Assembly: GCA_012934845.2 (NCBI GenBank)
Contig: WNNJ02001572.1
Span: 310,001-374,000 of the forward strand
Reading direction: 5' to 3'
Length of the DNA: 64,000 nt
DNA from: Pomphorhynchus laevis
Lineage: Eukaryota; Acanthocephala; Palaeacanthocephala; Echinorhynchida; Pomphorhynchidae
Below, one piece after another: positions 24,100-61,200 of this stretch. Numbering within the stretch: the first letter of the stretch is position 1; each line of letters begins with the position of its first letter. Below the pieces are notes generated by a model, which did not search any database, was not told where the DNA came from, and saw only the letters and a program-made list of their open reading frames with translations. The position numbers and the translations under genes were made by a program.

Positions 24100-25384
24100 T
24101 AGCAATTTTGTTCGATGATGCTACAACGTTGTATCAAGAAAGACGATATCGAAACAGTCGGCCGTGGGAGGCTGGTGTAATATCATTATTGAAGCCCCTT
24201 AATGATCAAAATGAATTCAGATTATCAACATTCAATTAAAATAACTCGACCAAATAAAGATATTTTATTTAGTGAAGTATTAAATTTTTCTTCTTTGACA
24301 TTCTGTCTTGTTGCTTGTATTATATTATATGCTTTCCTTTGTATTATAGATGTCTTTAAAAATGGCTACAAATGGTTGGCGTAATATTGGAAAAATAAAT
24401 TCTTTTTCTTCGTTTCACTGCTAAACAGGGCCTTTTCTCTCAATAATTAATACAATACTCAGCGAGTTTCATTTCGATTTATCCAACAAAAATTGGAATT
24501 TAAAATTAAAATAAACTAGCCTTTATTTTTAATAGTTTAAATATAAAAGAATTTTATATTAAAATTACTTGTAATATACTTTTAATATTTACTTTTATTT
24601 AAAATTAAATAAAAATAAAAATAAATTAATCATCGATAACAATCATCGTTACTTTAACAATGAAAATATTTAAGTTTTTAATAGTTGGTCGACAGAAACC
24701 ACAATAAAATCGAAAAACTATTTTAAATATGTAGCGTTGATTCAAAGTTAATTTTTGCTAGAATAATTGCTTTAAAAATGTCGAACAATGTAACATGCTA
24801 TATATTTTTCAAAACTGCTTTTACCGTCATCGTAGAGCGTGAAAGTTTAAATCACATACCGGTGAAAATTTAGCTCTACTGAAAAAATAACTAAGAAAAG
24901 CTAACTTCGTTAGGGTCTAAATCAGGGTCTAAACATGAACGATGTGCTGTATTTCCAAATGGGCTATAACGGGAGCAGTGCATTATTGTTTGTTGATGCA
25001 AAATACAAACATTTAGGACAATATTAGAGTTAACAAGTGAGTCATTGTCAATGAAGAGGAAAATAATGACGGATTATTCTGTAGATATCTTTAGCTGTTG
25101 AATAATTTTTTGTGATTAAGCAAAAATTTAAATTAGCACAACCCAATTCAACCATAAAAATTTCAAAATGAACATAAAAATATATGAATTTTAAAGTAGT
25201 TAGCAAAATGCAAATAAAAATTAAAGGAAATAAATGATTGCAATTATTACATTCCGAACTTAACACACTTATTTTTAATGGGTTGTTGCTAGAAACAAGA
25301 AAACATTTATTATTTTACATTTTGTTAATAAAAAAGTAGAATACATTAAAATGTTAGAAATAAATCCATCCTGATTTGTATTTT
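24100..25384. other. Intergenic, nothing recognised
   Basis: Short open frames at 24202-24384 (plus) and 25048-25266 (minus) show no domain pattern and no splice support. Confidence 0.4.
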
Positions 25385-25500
25385 AATTTTTAAATATCCA
25401 GGAACAATCAGGTATAGTTGAACGACAACAAAAATTATTTTGATATTTCGCTAGTAACTACCAGCATCCTCAGAAAATTATCATAAAAATGAAAAAAATC
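25385..25500. repeat. Family P foldback arm
   Basis: TTTTGATATTTCGCTAGTAA followed by CATCCTCAGAAAATTATC is a single diverged arm of the P family. Confidence 0.55.
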
Positions 25501-25769
25501 AAATAAATAAAGTTTCTTGTCGGTTTACACATTGATGCCGGAATCATAATCGTTGCTAACAAATTTTTTATGTAACATTTTCGTTTGTAGAGACCGCAGC
25601 AAACAAAACACAACAATGAAACAAAACCTTCAAACTGTACAACAAAAGTACAAAACATATGTATTCGTAACAAAACAATAAAAGGCTTTCGTTGATATTA
25701 ATTTTAAGGTTAAGTCAGCTTTATTACCAAGCATTAAGTTACCCTTTAGTTTTTTTTAATATAAAACGC

Positions 25770-26330
25770 TTCTTAAATCTTACGTTTAAACATACTGGAT
25801 TCTTTTGATAATATGGTAGTTCCATCGAAATCAAATATGCGATCATTATTAATGTTATGATCAACTCAGACACAGCTTGCTCCACGTTCAAGTGTGTATT
25901 TATGCTGACTTACTCTTTTATTTATACCTTGCCCAGTTTGACATATGTATACTTCATCACAGTCATTACAAGGGATTTTATAAACAACGGATGGATTGTT
26001 GTGGATGGATTTAATTTTTAAAAAATTATACAATTTAGGCATTATTTCATTGTCCAAAACAATATAATGGGATGTTGAAATTTGGTTTTCATTAACGTAT
26101 TTTTTAAAACGATTATTCCATATATCATTGATATATGGAATCCCGACACTTCCATTCTTTTAAAGGACCAAAAATCAAATTGTTTCGCAAAAACAATGGG
26201 CTAGCAGCTGCTACTTTCCTAGTTTTAGGGGTATTTAAAAACCTGGAAACAACATTAGGTTTTAATCCAACTTTTTGAAAAACAGAACACCAAGTATTCT
26301 TAAATTAGACAATCTAATACAATAAATCAG
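25770..26330 (-). mobile_element. Penelope-like element fragment with GIY-YIG endonuclease
   Basis: The minus strand reads NNPSVVYKIPCNDCDEVYI, then GQGINKRVSQHKYTLERG, a Penelope-type endonuclease. Upstream (26140-26290) lies the linker with TPKTRKVAAASPLFLRNN. The fragment is truncated and decayed, and faces the opposed PLE copy at 26450-28260. Confidence 0.75.
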
Positions 26331-26449
26331 GGTGTGTTCAATTAAATTAGGATACATGATATGATATCAATATACCACCAAGCAATCAATAGTGAAATCA
26401 ATCAATAAAAGTGACTACCATGGAATAATTTACGTACAAGTCCAGATGT

Positions 26450-28260
26450 TAAGATGATACTGAAGTAGTTTTTTTATAATACGAAGAGAACAGAGAAGAC
26501 TGAATGCTAACCAGGGAGAAAATTGCAGGTTTGTGAAACACTTACATCGAATAAATAAAGTCCGAAGTATTAAAGTGTCTTGGAATATTAAGAAGGTCAC
26601 ATGTTTGTTCGGATCTGAGGAAAAGAGAAGCTGCGCGGAATTTTACGAAGAAGTTTGAGGTATGTGGATATACTATCGAAAACGACAAAATTTACCTGTT
26701 TAGAGCGTGATTCTACAACCAAAAATGAGAAGTGTCTTATCGCGACTATCTTACAACTAAACCGTCGATGATCAATTCCGTCCTGACTATTAAAAAGTTC
26801 GCACGAAACATAGCGCTCTTAGGTTCATTTATGTTGCCAAAGACCTATCAAGTGGAAAGGTGTGTAAGACCGATCATTGCCTGTTACACATCTCAGTTCA
26901 TCGTCTGGCAAAAGTAATAAATCAATATTTAAGAAACGTGATGGATCTGTCACATTCAACAAATCAAAATGGCTACGATTTTGTGACACTGCAGAAGTGA
27001 CAGCAGTGTCGATTTTGCTGAAGTTACACGATATCTGTTTTTCACTGCTGATGTTAAAGATCTCTTCACAAATGTCCCAGTTAACGATACGTTTGATGAT
27101 ACCGCGCTTCTTCTAAAACCAAAAATGTGATCGTTAGACATTAACACTCAACGAATGGAAACATCTTCTCCATATATGTTCAACTGAATCCACATTCTCA
27201 TTTGACAACAAATTATATGTAAAAGCAAGATGTGTCGATGGGCTCCCCATCGACACATGTTATTATAGCACACTTATTCATGAGGCAGGTGGAAGCAAAT
27301 GTATATTCACCCATGAAAGCACGTAGCACACTCATTCACGAGGAAGGTGGAGCAAATGTATATTAACCTATAAAGGACTAATATAATTGTGCAGATTTGT
27401 GAAAGACGTGTTTATGCGTATCAAGAGACCAAATCATGGACAGGATAACGTGTTGGATATGTTAACCGACAAAGATAAGATAATTACATGGATCATATGT
27501 GTGGAACAAAATTGTGTTATTTCTTTTCTGGACGTACAATCAATGCATCACAATGATACGACTACTACAAGAGTATACCGAAAGGAATGTGTCTTAAACA
27601 TTATCACACTGCGGACTTCTACCTCCTCAAGGAAATATAAAATGTCGGCTGCTCGCTTATTATTCCTGCTAATGATTAGATATTGCTTAACAAAAGATGT
27701 CCGTAAAAATGAATTTAATATAATAATGTAATCCCTGTTTGACTCGAATTACCTTTAAAGGCAATTAAAAGCTCTCAATCTGCAGCAATGATGAGTTACA
27801 TCAAGGGATCTGTCAGCCATTCTAGACCTGATATGTAAATTTTCCCTTCTGAAGTGACCACGCATTCGATCTTTTTCAGAGTGTTATTGGTAAGGTATAC
27901 AGAAGAACTGGCTCACATAGTACGGTATTTTGTAAAAGGGGCCCAGTATTCCTGGTTATGCAAAATCAAGCTCAAATATGTAAAATTTGGAGGAATCTAC
28001 AGTATTCCATGTAATGATTGTGGTTCCAGTTACATTGATCAAACATGCGAAAATTTCGCTATTCGGTTATTAGAGCATAAACGCGAAATGCGGCAAGCAC
28101 AAACCAGCTCAGCTGTGTGCAGCCACTTTGCTGCTCATGGACACGATATAAATTTTGCCGGCGCAGAGATTATAGTTCACGAAAGTGATAAAACTATAAT
28201 GAAAATAATAGAGCAATTTTCTTACGATATCACTACATGCCAATAATTTTGAGGGCAATA
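26450..28260 (+). mobile_element. Decayed Penelope-like element (RT plus GIY-YIG)
   Basis: Reverse transcriptase motif A appears near 27045-27090 (TADVKDLFTNVPVNDTFDD). A motif B-like stretch lies near 27225-27280, the RT end near 27390-27700 (VISFLDVQSMH, VYRKE), and the endonuclease at 27960-28240 (GGIYSIPCNDCGSSYI, then IRLLEHKREMRQA, SSAVCSHFAAHGHDINF). The order RT then GIY-YIG is that of canonical Penelope. Many breaks are present, so it is an old copy. Confidence 0.8.
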
Positions 28261-28639
28261 AACCATAAGTTTAAACCCATCTAACCACTAACGGCAAGTT
28301 TATTTTCCGGACTAACTTGACAGTTGCTTTCTTCCAGATCATTGTTCGGTATGTTTGGTTGTAATGCGTTCATTGTTATTCTCATAATGATGATCTCAGT
28401 AGTGATCGAAAATATGTAAAAATAAATTTTACGTTTTCTCTCGATTTGTTTAATTTATAAAAAGTGTGTATTCAAAAGTTAGAGTCTGCTTACACCATGT
28501 TTATTATTGTAACATAAGCAATATATGTTAACAATATTATCAGCAATGTTTATTATTGTAACTATAAACAATGTAATATATTGTTATTAATATTATAATA
28601 AATATTATAATATTAATATTATTAAGTTTCACATTTGAC

Positions 28640-31250
28640 ATAACTGCGGGGATAGTCCCTCTTGGCAGACCGTATGGCGGTGTTCTTGTGGCAATTAATA
28701 AGTCTTTTTGTAATTGGTCTTATCATTGCTCGGATAATGCAATTTGCCTATGGACTCCCTTTCTAGTTATTATTGGTTGCTATTTCAGCCCTTCTATTTC
28801 CGCTCCCGACATTATAGATGAACTTTCTCAGCAAATTCAAAAAGCTCCGACTTCTATACCTATGGTCATAGCGGGTGATTTTAATGCAAAATATTAACGC
28901 CCCCTTCCAATACAGTTACAACTTCTTGTAAATTATTTGTTGGATTTGAATTTAGTACTTTACCCTCCGATGGAGGGTTGGTCCTATGAATCTCATAATG
29001 GAAAAGGTTGTATAGATTTAATTTTCGCAAATATAAAAGTGCGCAATTATCGATAAGATCTCAACTCAGAGTGGTCACTGCGTAGGAAACATAAATTTTG
29101 TACAGCAATGCTTAGAATACCTTCCAAAAAACCGTTTGATAGGGTAGAACATGTCTCAACGAGTAGATTAGTTCGTTTACCATTAATTGATGTATCGTTA
29201 GCCCGTGAAGCGGACTCACTGCTTAGAGGTAACCTCCATCACAGTTACAATGTTATTCGCAAATTTCTGTTATCTGCTTGCTCTTGCTTACCACGTCGAC
29301 CATTAAACTCAAAAATAAATCAAAGGCCAACTTATCTTTTAAAACTTCAAAAGACTATAATAGCTTTAGGAAAGAAGGATCGCTTTAGCGTATTGAATCT
29401 GGATAAATACAGATATCTTCGTTGCGAATACTGCAAACTTGTGTCAGAATGGCGGGACTAACAGCAACGAGCTGATGAGAATTACACTATTGCTGTAGCT
29501 GAGAGGCAACCTTGGAAGTTAAAGCCACATAGCTCCCAAATAAGTAATCGCATTTCACTAAAATCATGGTCAAACCATATAAATTCAATTCGCTATGTTG
29601 AAAATCAGCAAATACTTTACCAGTCATGTCCGATTATCAGGTTAGCTGAGCTTGACTCAGATCCAATTAATAATCCGTTCACAGTTGAAGAGATTAGATC
29701 GGGCCTTGATACCATGGTTAATAATAATGCAGCGGGACCTGATGAAATTTGTGTGAAGCACTTTAAGTCAACGTTTTCAATCCTGTCTCTATATTGGTAT
29801 CAATTATTTAATTGTATTCTTTTTGGAAAGCCTATACCGTCATCATGGCGAGAGGGTGTATTGAAGATATTATATAAAGGAAAGGGTGACATGAACTCTC
29901 CAGATTTATATCGGGGGATTGCTTTACTGAATCATTCCTATAAACTTTTAACATGTGTGATTGCAAGGCGTATTCAGTGTTTTCGTTCAGTATGTCTCCC
30001 ACCAGAACAATTTGGTTTTCGGAGAGGACGATCTACAACAGACGCTTTTAATATTATTCGAAATCGCATTGTTTCGTCGTTTAAATTCGATAAACAACTT
30101 TACACAATTTTTGTAGATTTTGCCAAATCATTTGACTCTATAAATAGGTCGCTGCTGTTATCTAAGTTAACTTGTAAGGTTGGTATTCATCGTAGGTTGC
30201 TTTCGCTATTGAACAGCATTTTACAGGAAAATACATGGAGAGTGTATGATGGCCTTAACTATTTGCAACCGATTATCGTAAATCGAGGTGTGTTACAAGG
30301 CGACCCTTCAAGTCCTCTTCTCTTTTCATGATTTCTAATGGATCTCCCTACTAAGCTGATAGAAATTAACGGCGATACAACTTGAATACTGTATGCTGAT
30401 GACTTAGCAATTGTGTGATCTGATATTAGTTCAGGACAAACCGCGTTAGTTATCAACAATTCAGTAATGAATTGTTGATTAATATAAGTAAAACAGAAGT
30501 GATAAAATTTCGTAGAGGCGGCCGTTTATGTTGGTCTGATCAACTTTTTATCGACAATGTACAACTAGAATTTTGATATAATTACACATACTAGGAATCT
30601 TAATGACATCAAGATGGTCATTCACTTCTCATATTCAAAACGAATGCGCAAAGATAGTATAGGTGCTACCTCAAGAGTCGCAAATTTAGGAGCTTTATCT
30701 TTCGAAGGTGTTCTACATTATTTTCAAATAATGTTACTCCCTTGCTTACTTTATGGATTATCATCCTTCTAGCCAAACCTGAAATCATTGAACTTTAGAC
30801 AGATCGATAACTGCCAGACTCGATATATTAAAAGAATAGTCGGGGTTTCACCGAAGTGCTCTAGCACAATTGTAAGATTTCTAGCAAAGGTGACGCCATG
30901 CTTGATCTATATAAGAGATCTTTTTAACCTACCTCTCACACATGAATTTCTTACAAATATTCAAAATCTTGAAAGAGAGACCGCACTTTTAGACCCTGAG
31001 TATGAGTTAACTCATGTTTATACTCAAGCGAATTGGAGAAATCCCTTTTATAGTAAGAGACCTATTATTTGGCGTGAACCATTACATGGATATCACGCTA
31101 AAATTTGTGTGAAACGCATAATGATTTATGAAAGATCTTTGACTTGTAATTGTCTCTACTGTTCTGAATGTTGTCAATCACTTTTTCACGTCTTTACATT
31201 GTATACTTATCGAAATTATCACTCAGTAGTATTGACCGGTTAGCATGTCC
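28640..31250 (+). mobile_element. 5'-truncated LINE with APE endonuclease and reverse transcriptase
   Basis: An endonuclease part lies at 28650-28897 (RPYGGVLVAINK, VIAGDFNAKY). The reverse transcriptase lies at 29714-30420 (NNAAGPDEICVKHF, YRGIALLNHSYKLL, EQFGFRRGRSTTDA, IFVDFAKSFDSINR, VLQGDPSSPLLFS, ILYADDLAIV). A C-terminal part follows at 30788-31243. Several stops and frame changes occur (for example after LLFS at 30331 and around the YADD motif), so it is inactive. The RT resembles the I/jockey-like LINEs; the exact clade is not assigned. Its 3' end lies about 600 bp from the Notch stop codon. Confidence 0.85.
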
Positions 31251-31839
31251 ATAACCTAAATTTGATTATGGTTATTTGATATTCAACAATCAACTATTTT
31301 TAATGTTTATTGCAGCATTTTCTATTCAATTTTTCCAATTTATTTGCAAATCTGTTTGTCCTTGTTTGTTTGACCCAAGCTGAAAGGCAAAGTGGTCTTA
31401 ATAAATCTCAACATTAATATTACTAATATTGTTAAATAATAATTTTATTTTTTAAATATTATTAAAATATCGTCACAATAATTCAACAATATTTCAAACA
31501 AAATCAATTTATGCGAAGAGAACGTGCCAAACAATAACTAATATAAGTATGCCTTTAAAACTACATTTTTTGTTAATTACAAACATTTAATATTTATTTG
31601 TTAGAAAATTTATATATAATTTTTATTTTTATTTTAATTCTTATTTTAGAATAGCTAACCTATATTTCGTTCTACATTGATTACATTGCTGATATTACCG
31701 AATGTTATTAAGATATTTTTCTACATTTTATTAAAAGCATTTACATGAAAAACAAACAAAAAATATGTACAAAATATAAAAACAATTTGGTTTGCTTTTG
31801 CAAAAAATTGACTGCTCAGTACATTGCATTAGTGGCACT
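31251..31839 (-). other. Notch 3' flank and probable 3' UTR
   Basis: This region lies downstream of the Notch stop codon on the minus strand. AATAAA on that strand at 31732-31727, about 108 nt after the stop, is a candidate polyadenylation signal. Other AT-rich hexamers are near, so the choice is tentative. Confidence 0.4.
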
Positions 31840-55420
<23,581 letters not shown>

Positions 55421-55865
55421 AAGAAACCTAAACTTCAAAATTGCTTTGTGACGTATTTTTAATTTTTAAAAATAAGGTTGTTGATTCCGTCCATAACATA
55501 AATTTATTTAAATGTCCTTTTTTAAAATTAATGTCGTAAGACAAAAATGATTTTCTGCGTTTTTAAAGATACATAAATTAATGTCTCCGATATAAATTAA
55601 TTTAAATAAATATTTTAACATCATATAAATCAACAAAAGTTTAAAAATAAATTTAAATTATTAAGCGAAATATTTTTATGTATTGATAATAAACAATATG
55701 CTTTGTATTAGAGTATACAAAGGATATAGGGGACGAAACATGATAACATAGTAGTTCGTTCTAATGACCTGTATTCCTTATATTACATCAATAAAACAAT
55801 TATTTTAATTTTATCGTTATAAAAATATAAATGGTATAAAATCTTATATAATAAACAATTATTTA
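55421..55865 (-). promoter_or_regulatory. Upstream flank of Notch (putative promoter region)
   Basis: The first 450 bp before the Notch ATG are AT-rich. No TATA box or CSL site can be defended by eye. An R1 head remnant lies near 55735-55800. Confidence 0.25.
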
Positions 55866-55869
55866 TTTA

Positions 55870-56978
55870 ATTTATCTTTTTTATTGCGAACCATCCCAGA
55901 GAATACAAAAAGAACTTTATTTATTTGATATTTCGACTGTACTTAGCAGTCCTTTTCAATCTAAAATAGAAGAAAAAATATTACACAAAAAGAAAATTCC
56001 TCAAAAATAATGTAACTAAGTTATAGCCCCATCGGCAATAGCTGATTTCATTTTGGCAACCTTATCACGATGTTTAGCAAGTTTATAGTTTACATCTTTT
56101 TGTACGTCTTGTGGAGGGAATTTTAAGGACCAGTTGGATTTATTTCCTTCCATTGTAGGAAAGATGGAAATGTACAATGATTCCAAAACGAGCCTACGTC
56201 CTAACTGTTTTTCTTTATGTAGAATATCTGTGCTTTCAAAATCAATGTTGTGGCCGGTCTCAATAACATGATTGAATATTGCTGAAGATGTATCACTTTT
56301 CTTCAGGTTGTACTTATGTTGGTACGTTCTCTTTTTTAAACCTTGTTTAGTTTGTCCAACATAGGTCTTCTCACAATCTGAACACGGAATGGTATAAATT
56401 ACACATTGTGATGCTGCAACTGGTTTCCTTTTAAAAATGCCACTAAGTCTCGCACCAGTTTTGTAGTACACTTTTATACTGTTCTTAAACTTTGAAGTTA
56501 ACTTCGACAATCGTCTCTTTAAAGTATTATTGATGAACGTTGATTTAACGTGTTTCATATCTAGCTGTGCGGTCGACGTTCTAGGCAACTGGCTTGCCCT
56601 TATCGCAATTGTAAAAGACCGTTTTATAGCCCATTCCGGATATTGACATTCCCTTAATATGCAATTTATTCTCCTATACTCTCTATGTCTGTATTCTCTG
56701 TTATTGCATACCGTCAGGGCTCTTCTGAACAAAGAGCTGGCCGCTGAAATTTTGCATCCTTCCGGGATATATTTGGTCCAAGGAGTGAGCGTATGTGGGA
56801 TATTCGGTTTTCTAAAAACGTCTGTTAAGATGATGTTATTACGTCTTAACACTTTAACATCTAGGAAATTTATTACATTTTCCATGTCTTCACAATTAAC
56901 TTTCCACTGAATTGCCTTGTCATGTTTGTTAAGTATTTCCTCTAGACCTATTATTTTTGGGTCTGTATACAGACCCAA
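55870..56978 (-). mobile_element. Well-kept 3' half of a Penelope-like element
   Basis: A 320-codon open frame (56978-56016) covers the RT end (VINFLDVKVLRRNNIILTDV, FRKPNIPHTLTPW), the linker (TGARLSGIFKRKPVA) and the complete GIY-YIG endonuclease (CVIYTIPCSDCEKTYVGQTK, KKRTYQHKYNLKK, ETGHNIDFESTDIL), then the normal C-terminal stop. The 3' terminus follows at 55960-55873 (AAAAGGACTGCTAAGTACAG then TCGAAATATC, ending at TTCGCAATAAAAAA). The 5' half with the catalytic RT motifs is absent. It looks younger than the other PLE copies in the window. Confidence 0.9.
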
Positions 56979-57039
56979 AAATAATAAACCGAAAGTTGAT
57001 TAATACAGACCCAAAGTTGATTTTGAATTTAAATTTTAA

Positions 57040-57285
57040 TTATAAATTTTATCGTTTAATAAATAACATTTATTTTAATTAAATAACATTTAATATTATT
57101 ATTTATTATTTATTTAAATTATCTTTATCTTTATTATTTTTTTAAAAAATATAATAAAAATAAATTTTATCAAATAAAAATAAATTTTTATTAAATTTTT
57201 ATTTTTTATATTAATTTTTTATTTATCTTTATTATTAATTTAATAAAAACGTAGACTCAGTTAGCTGATATGATTGAAATTTCAA
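57040..57285 (+). repeat. R1 tail copy
   Basis: AT-rich middle followed by ACGTAGACTCAGTTAGCTGA. Diverged. Confidence 0.6.
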
Positions 57286-57939
57286 AGATGTTATTTCTAA
57301 ATACAAAAATTATTTAATCAACAAAATATTGAGAAAATTTGACTAAAGATTTTTTAGGTAACTGTATTGCAGAGACACATCTTACAGTTCACAATATTTA
57401 ATGAAATATTGTATTATAAATATTTATCAATATATTTATAATTGCACTTATTTCCAGTTAGCATTTTCAATGTTTGACGACTTTCAAAAGGAGGTAGTGT
57501 GTTTTATGCGATGCAGCATTCCAGCGAAAATTTTGAAAATTTTGAAAATTAATGAAATTAATTAAATATTAATTAAATCTCAATAAACGCAAATGCCGCA
57601 TCTGCGTTTTTAAGGCATCTTGATTCGAGGTTATAGCGGACAACTGGAGATAAAAGCTGGCTGATGAAACCTGATTCGAGGTTACATCAGCTGGCTGATG
57701 TAACAAATCAGCGCAGTCATGCCACGAGAGAATGATGAATTATTTTTAGAATCGGTTGGAGATCCCTCTCTAGGCAACTACTTAACATATTTTAAATTAA
57801 AATATGTTATGATTTTATTATTATATAGTTCAACTTTTATTGGTAAATATTGAATGTATATATTCAATATTATAATAATTAAGACTTTTATTATAATAAT
57901 TAAGACTAATTATTATAATTATTATATAGTCTCAATAAT
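57286..57939. other. Intergenic, nothing recognised
   Basis: AT-rich. A local inverted pair (GGTTACATCAGCTGGCTGAT region, 57680-57705) is present. Confidence 0.4.
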
Positions 57940-59745
57940 TACTTCAGGTGTACACGCAGCATGGCAACAATTTCGAGAGACTGTACTCCTTAATAGTGAA
58001 ATGGTCTCCTCTTAGACACGTGGATTGCCGTAAGAGGCTCCTTGGTTTGATTATGAATTACGACCTGCTTGGAAAACTCGTAACTCAGTGTTTAGAGATT
58101 TTAAGAATGGTCAATGTGCATATGATGATTAATCCCCGAGTAGAACAGCAATACAACCTTGTGTCATTACCTGTCACCTGTCTTGATTTTGACATTTCCA
58201 AAATGATCTCGCCGGGGACGTTTATAAAGAATTATGTCGCCTAAAATCATCCAACTCCAAGGGTCCCGACTTGCTTCCTTCTGTTTCTATACGTAGCTTA
58301 GCTAGCTCGATATTTGGTCCGTTGTGTGACTTATTTAGACAGTCTATTCTTGATGGTGCTCTTCCGAATGTCTGGAAGCAGTCTGTAATCCATCCGATTT
58401 TTAAAGGAGGTGATCGCTCATCGGTTGATAATTATAGGCCAATCAGTATAACTTGTGTATGCTGTCGAATTTTGGAAAGGCTTGTGCATGCTTTTATGGT
58501 TGATTTCTACAGTAGGAATAATGTATTAGCTTTTAAGCAGCACGGGTTCAGAAAGGGGCACTCTACTGTCTCTAATTTGATCTTTGCTCACTGTTCATGG
58601 TCAGAAAACCCTGCTTCTTATGAAACTGACAAACACAGGACTTCCGATTGAACTTGTTAATTGGATCAGGGCCTTTCTGCATCAACGAAGCTTCAGAGTG
58701 CATGTTGATAATACACTATCGTCGGTTAGGCCTTGTCACATTGGTGTTCCTAAGGGATCCGTTTTATGCTCACTGTTATTCAGTATATATGTAAATGATT
58801 TACCTGCAACCATTTGCTCGTCAGTGCTATTGTATGCTGATGACTTAAAGATTTGAAGGGTGTTTACTCGAGTAATGATATTAGCATTTTACATAGAGAT
58901 ATTGATAGGGTTGAGTTATGGGCGGCGAGCAACAAGTTAGTGATGAATGTCACCAAATGCAAACACATGCATGTTCTGGGTAGAGTTGTAAAGTTCCCGT
59001 CAGCAGTTCAATACACTTATTGTCGTCGTGAAATAGATAGTGTTGTAAGCCATAAGGATTTGGGAGTGTTGATTGACCACAACCTGAGAACTGCCACACA
59101 TACCGCTCTTGCATGTGCCAACGCTAATAAAATGGTAGGGGTCATTAGGCACACATACTTAGCTCTTGATCCGGTTGCTCTTCGGCCTCTAATTTTGGCT
59201 CACGTTCTGAGCCAGTTGTTGTATGTGGCCCCTTGTGTATACCCATGCACATTTGGGGAACACTTGATCTCTGAGAGAGTGATTCGTCGTGCAACAAAGT
59301 TGACGCCGATCTTGGCGCAAATGCCCTATGAGTGTCGTTTGCAATGTCTTCGGCTTGAGACCGTTTCTTGGACCCGTCAGTATATCGATATGAATATGAT
59401 TGACGAGTTCTTCGTTGTTCAAATCATCATCTTCGGATGTGTTTACAACTGCGACAGTCAGTATTCCTTCGCGGACACAGTTTGACTTTGAGTCGGAATT
59501 TAGTGAAAAAGTACCGGTGTATACAATTATAACGAAGAGTAGATGGACTATTGAACACACTAGATGGAGGGACTGTTTGCAGCAGTGGTGCCTCAACATT
59601 CAAGTCCGGATTACGGATGGATCCTGCTATGCGCAAGGAAGTGTTCCCCTATAGATGTGAACAGTTTTTATGATTTTGTTGATTTTTATTTCATGTGAAC
59701 CGGCTATTTAAGCCCCTGCTTGTAAGCCGTTGAAACAATAATAAT
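57940..59745 (+). mobile_element. 5'-truncated CR1/jockey-like LINE, reverse transcriptase
   Basis: RT motifs in order: PNVWKQSVIHPIFKGGDRSS and NYRPISITCVCCRILERLV (58360-58480), QHGFRKGHSTVSNLIFAH (58540-58590), GVPKGSVLCSLLFSIYVNDL (58744-58803), VLLYADDLKI (58827-58856), then the C-terminal part to about 59485. At least two frame changes (near 58600 and 58857) and a stop after DLKI break it. The 3' UTR ends in an AATAATAAT tail near 59737-59750. It belongs to the jockey/CR1-type LINEs; clade not assigned further. Confidence 0.85.
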
Positions 59746-61200
59746 ATTTGCAAGTGCCAGTGACCTGTTTGCACAAGATGGATCGTCCTGAATATATCCT
59801 TGGGCTGACCATAATGATTCACCGCCTACTGTAATCCTTGTGGAAACACCATAAGTGTTTGATAATACGAGGGATATAGATGGACAAATATTTTGCATAA
59901 TTAAACATTCTTAGCATCAATCAGCAAGATGCAATTGCTCTTCGAAATGTCATTATAACTTCTTATAGAATGAACTGCGACCTCCGTACCAACCTTCTGT
60001 CTTGCACACAGTTGAACAGCTCCGCAAACTAATGTGAGATCATTTCTAATATGTTCAATTATCACTCTGACAATAATTCTTCGCAAAACCTCGCGATCCC
60101 TTAAGTCGAATTCCTGGCTTTTTGTCTAGTGGATTCTATCGACTTACGGTGTATGCTTCCATAAGATGTGATTCGACTCTTTCTGTAGAAATATTGATTG
60201 CGAAATTACATAACATATCAGCAAGTTGCCTTGATTGCATGCCGAACGATGTCAAAAGGTACCTCCATTCGTCTGAGTTCACACCTGAAGGACCCGCTAA
60301 ACCGCGTGTTTTCTTCGCTGCTTTAATGATATTGTCAGGACATATACTCAAAAACCTCAAGGTTTGATGCTCAGCGCAGCCTCTTATGGGATACCTCAAT
60401 ACATATTTGCTATCTGTCGGCGATACAACCGGTTGCATATCCCTCAAGTGTTACAGTACTGTAATATCATCAATCATGTTATCCCACGACAAAACTCCAC
60501 TCTGCGTTTCTCCATTGCACATACGCGACGCTTTATTTATTCTTCCCATCCTTACATATCTAATAATTTTACGTTCATCAATTGAATGTTTGTTATCGGA
60601 GTGTTCAATGTCCTTGATTTTCCGCTTTTGTAAAAATCTTGACTTCGATACAAGGTCACTTAATTACCAAAGTTCCACATTTAAATTATCCACTCAATTG
60701 TCTTGCGAACATAGCTAATCTTACATGTTTCTATTCGCTGCAATATTATTTGACACAATACCGTTGCTCTCTTTAACTCAATAGCTTCTACAAATTCTTT
60801 CTTTCAGAAAGATTCAAAGCAGGCCGAAAGGATCGATATAAACTCACCATTCGCATTACACAAAAGAATATGTAAATGATAAAGAATCCAATGAATTACC
60901 TCCTTGTATATAACTTATATACCACACTCTAACTCCTGAACATTTGGTGACAATAAAGTGAGAGAATCAACTAGAAGAGCTGCATTGTATATGTAATTTG
61001 TAATCGATGCATTGATATTTGACTCCGCACTCTACGTGAAACCGCATATACCTCTGTTTTTACAGTTCGAAGCACTGCAGTTGATACAAGGATTACCTGC
61101 TTTCGCACATTTGCACCCCTTGCAAACAGCAGACTGTCCGTTTCATTCGCAACATCGTGGTCGAGATGCATGCTTTCCTCTCAGCATAGTGGTCTGTATC
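59704..61200 (-). mobile_element. Decayed retroelement with Cys-rich motif and reverse transcriptase
   Basis: On the minus strand, from 61150 down: a Cys-rich motif SAVCKGCKCAKAGNPCINCS; then KKTRGLAGPSGVNSDEWRYL (60330-60270); then RRIIVRVIIEHIRNDLTLVC and CILLIDAKNV (60086-59901); then STRITVGGESLWSAQGYIQ with DDP (59850-59770). The order GPSG-x-D-x-W, L-x-D-A-x-N, Q-x-DP fits a non-LTR-type RT family that often carries a Cys-x-Cys domain. I cannot name the family. Several breaks are present. Confidence 0.65.

Noticed and set aside
24202-24384. 60-codon plus-strand frame with a hydrophobic stretch.
   Set aside because: Hydrophobic peptides are expected by chance from such T-rich sequence; there is no supporting signal.
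59189-59599. 136-codon minus-strand frame.
   Set aside because: It lies antisense to the C-terminal part of the plus-strand LINE and has no similarity.
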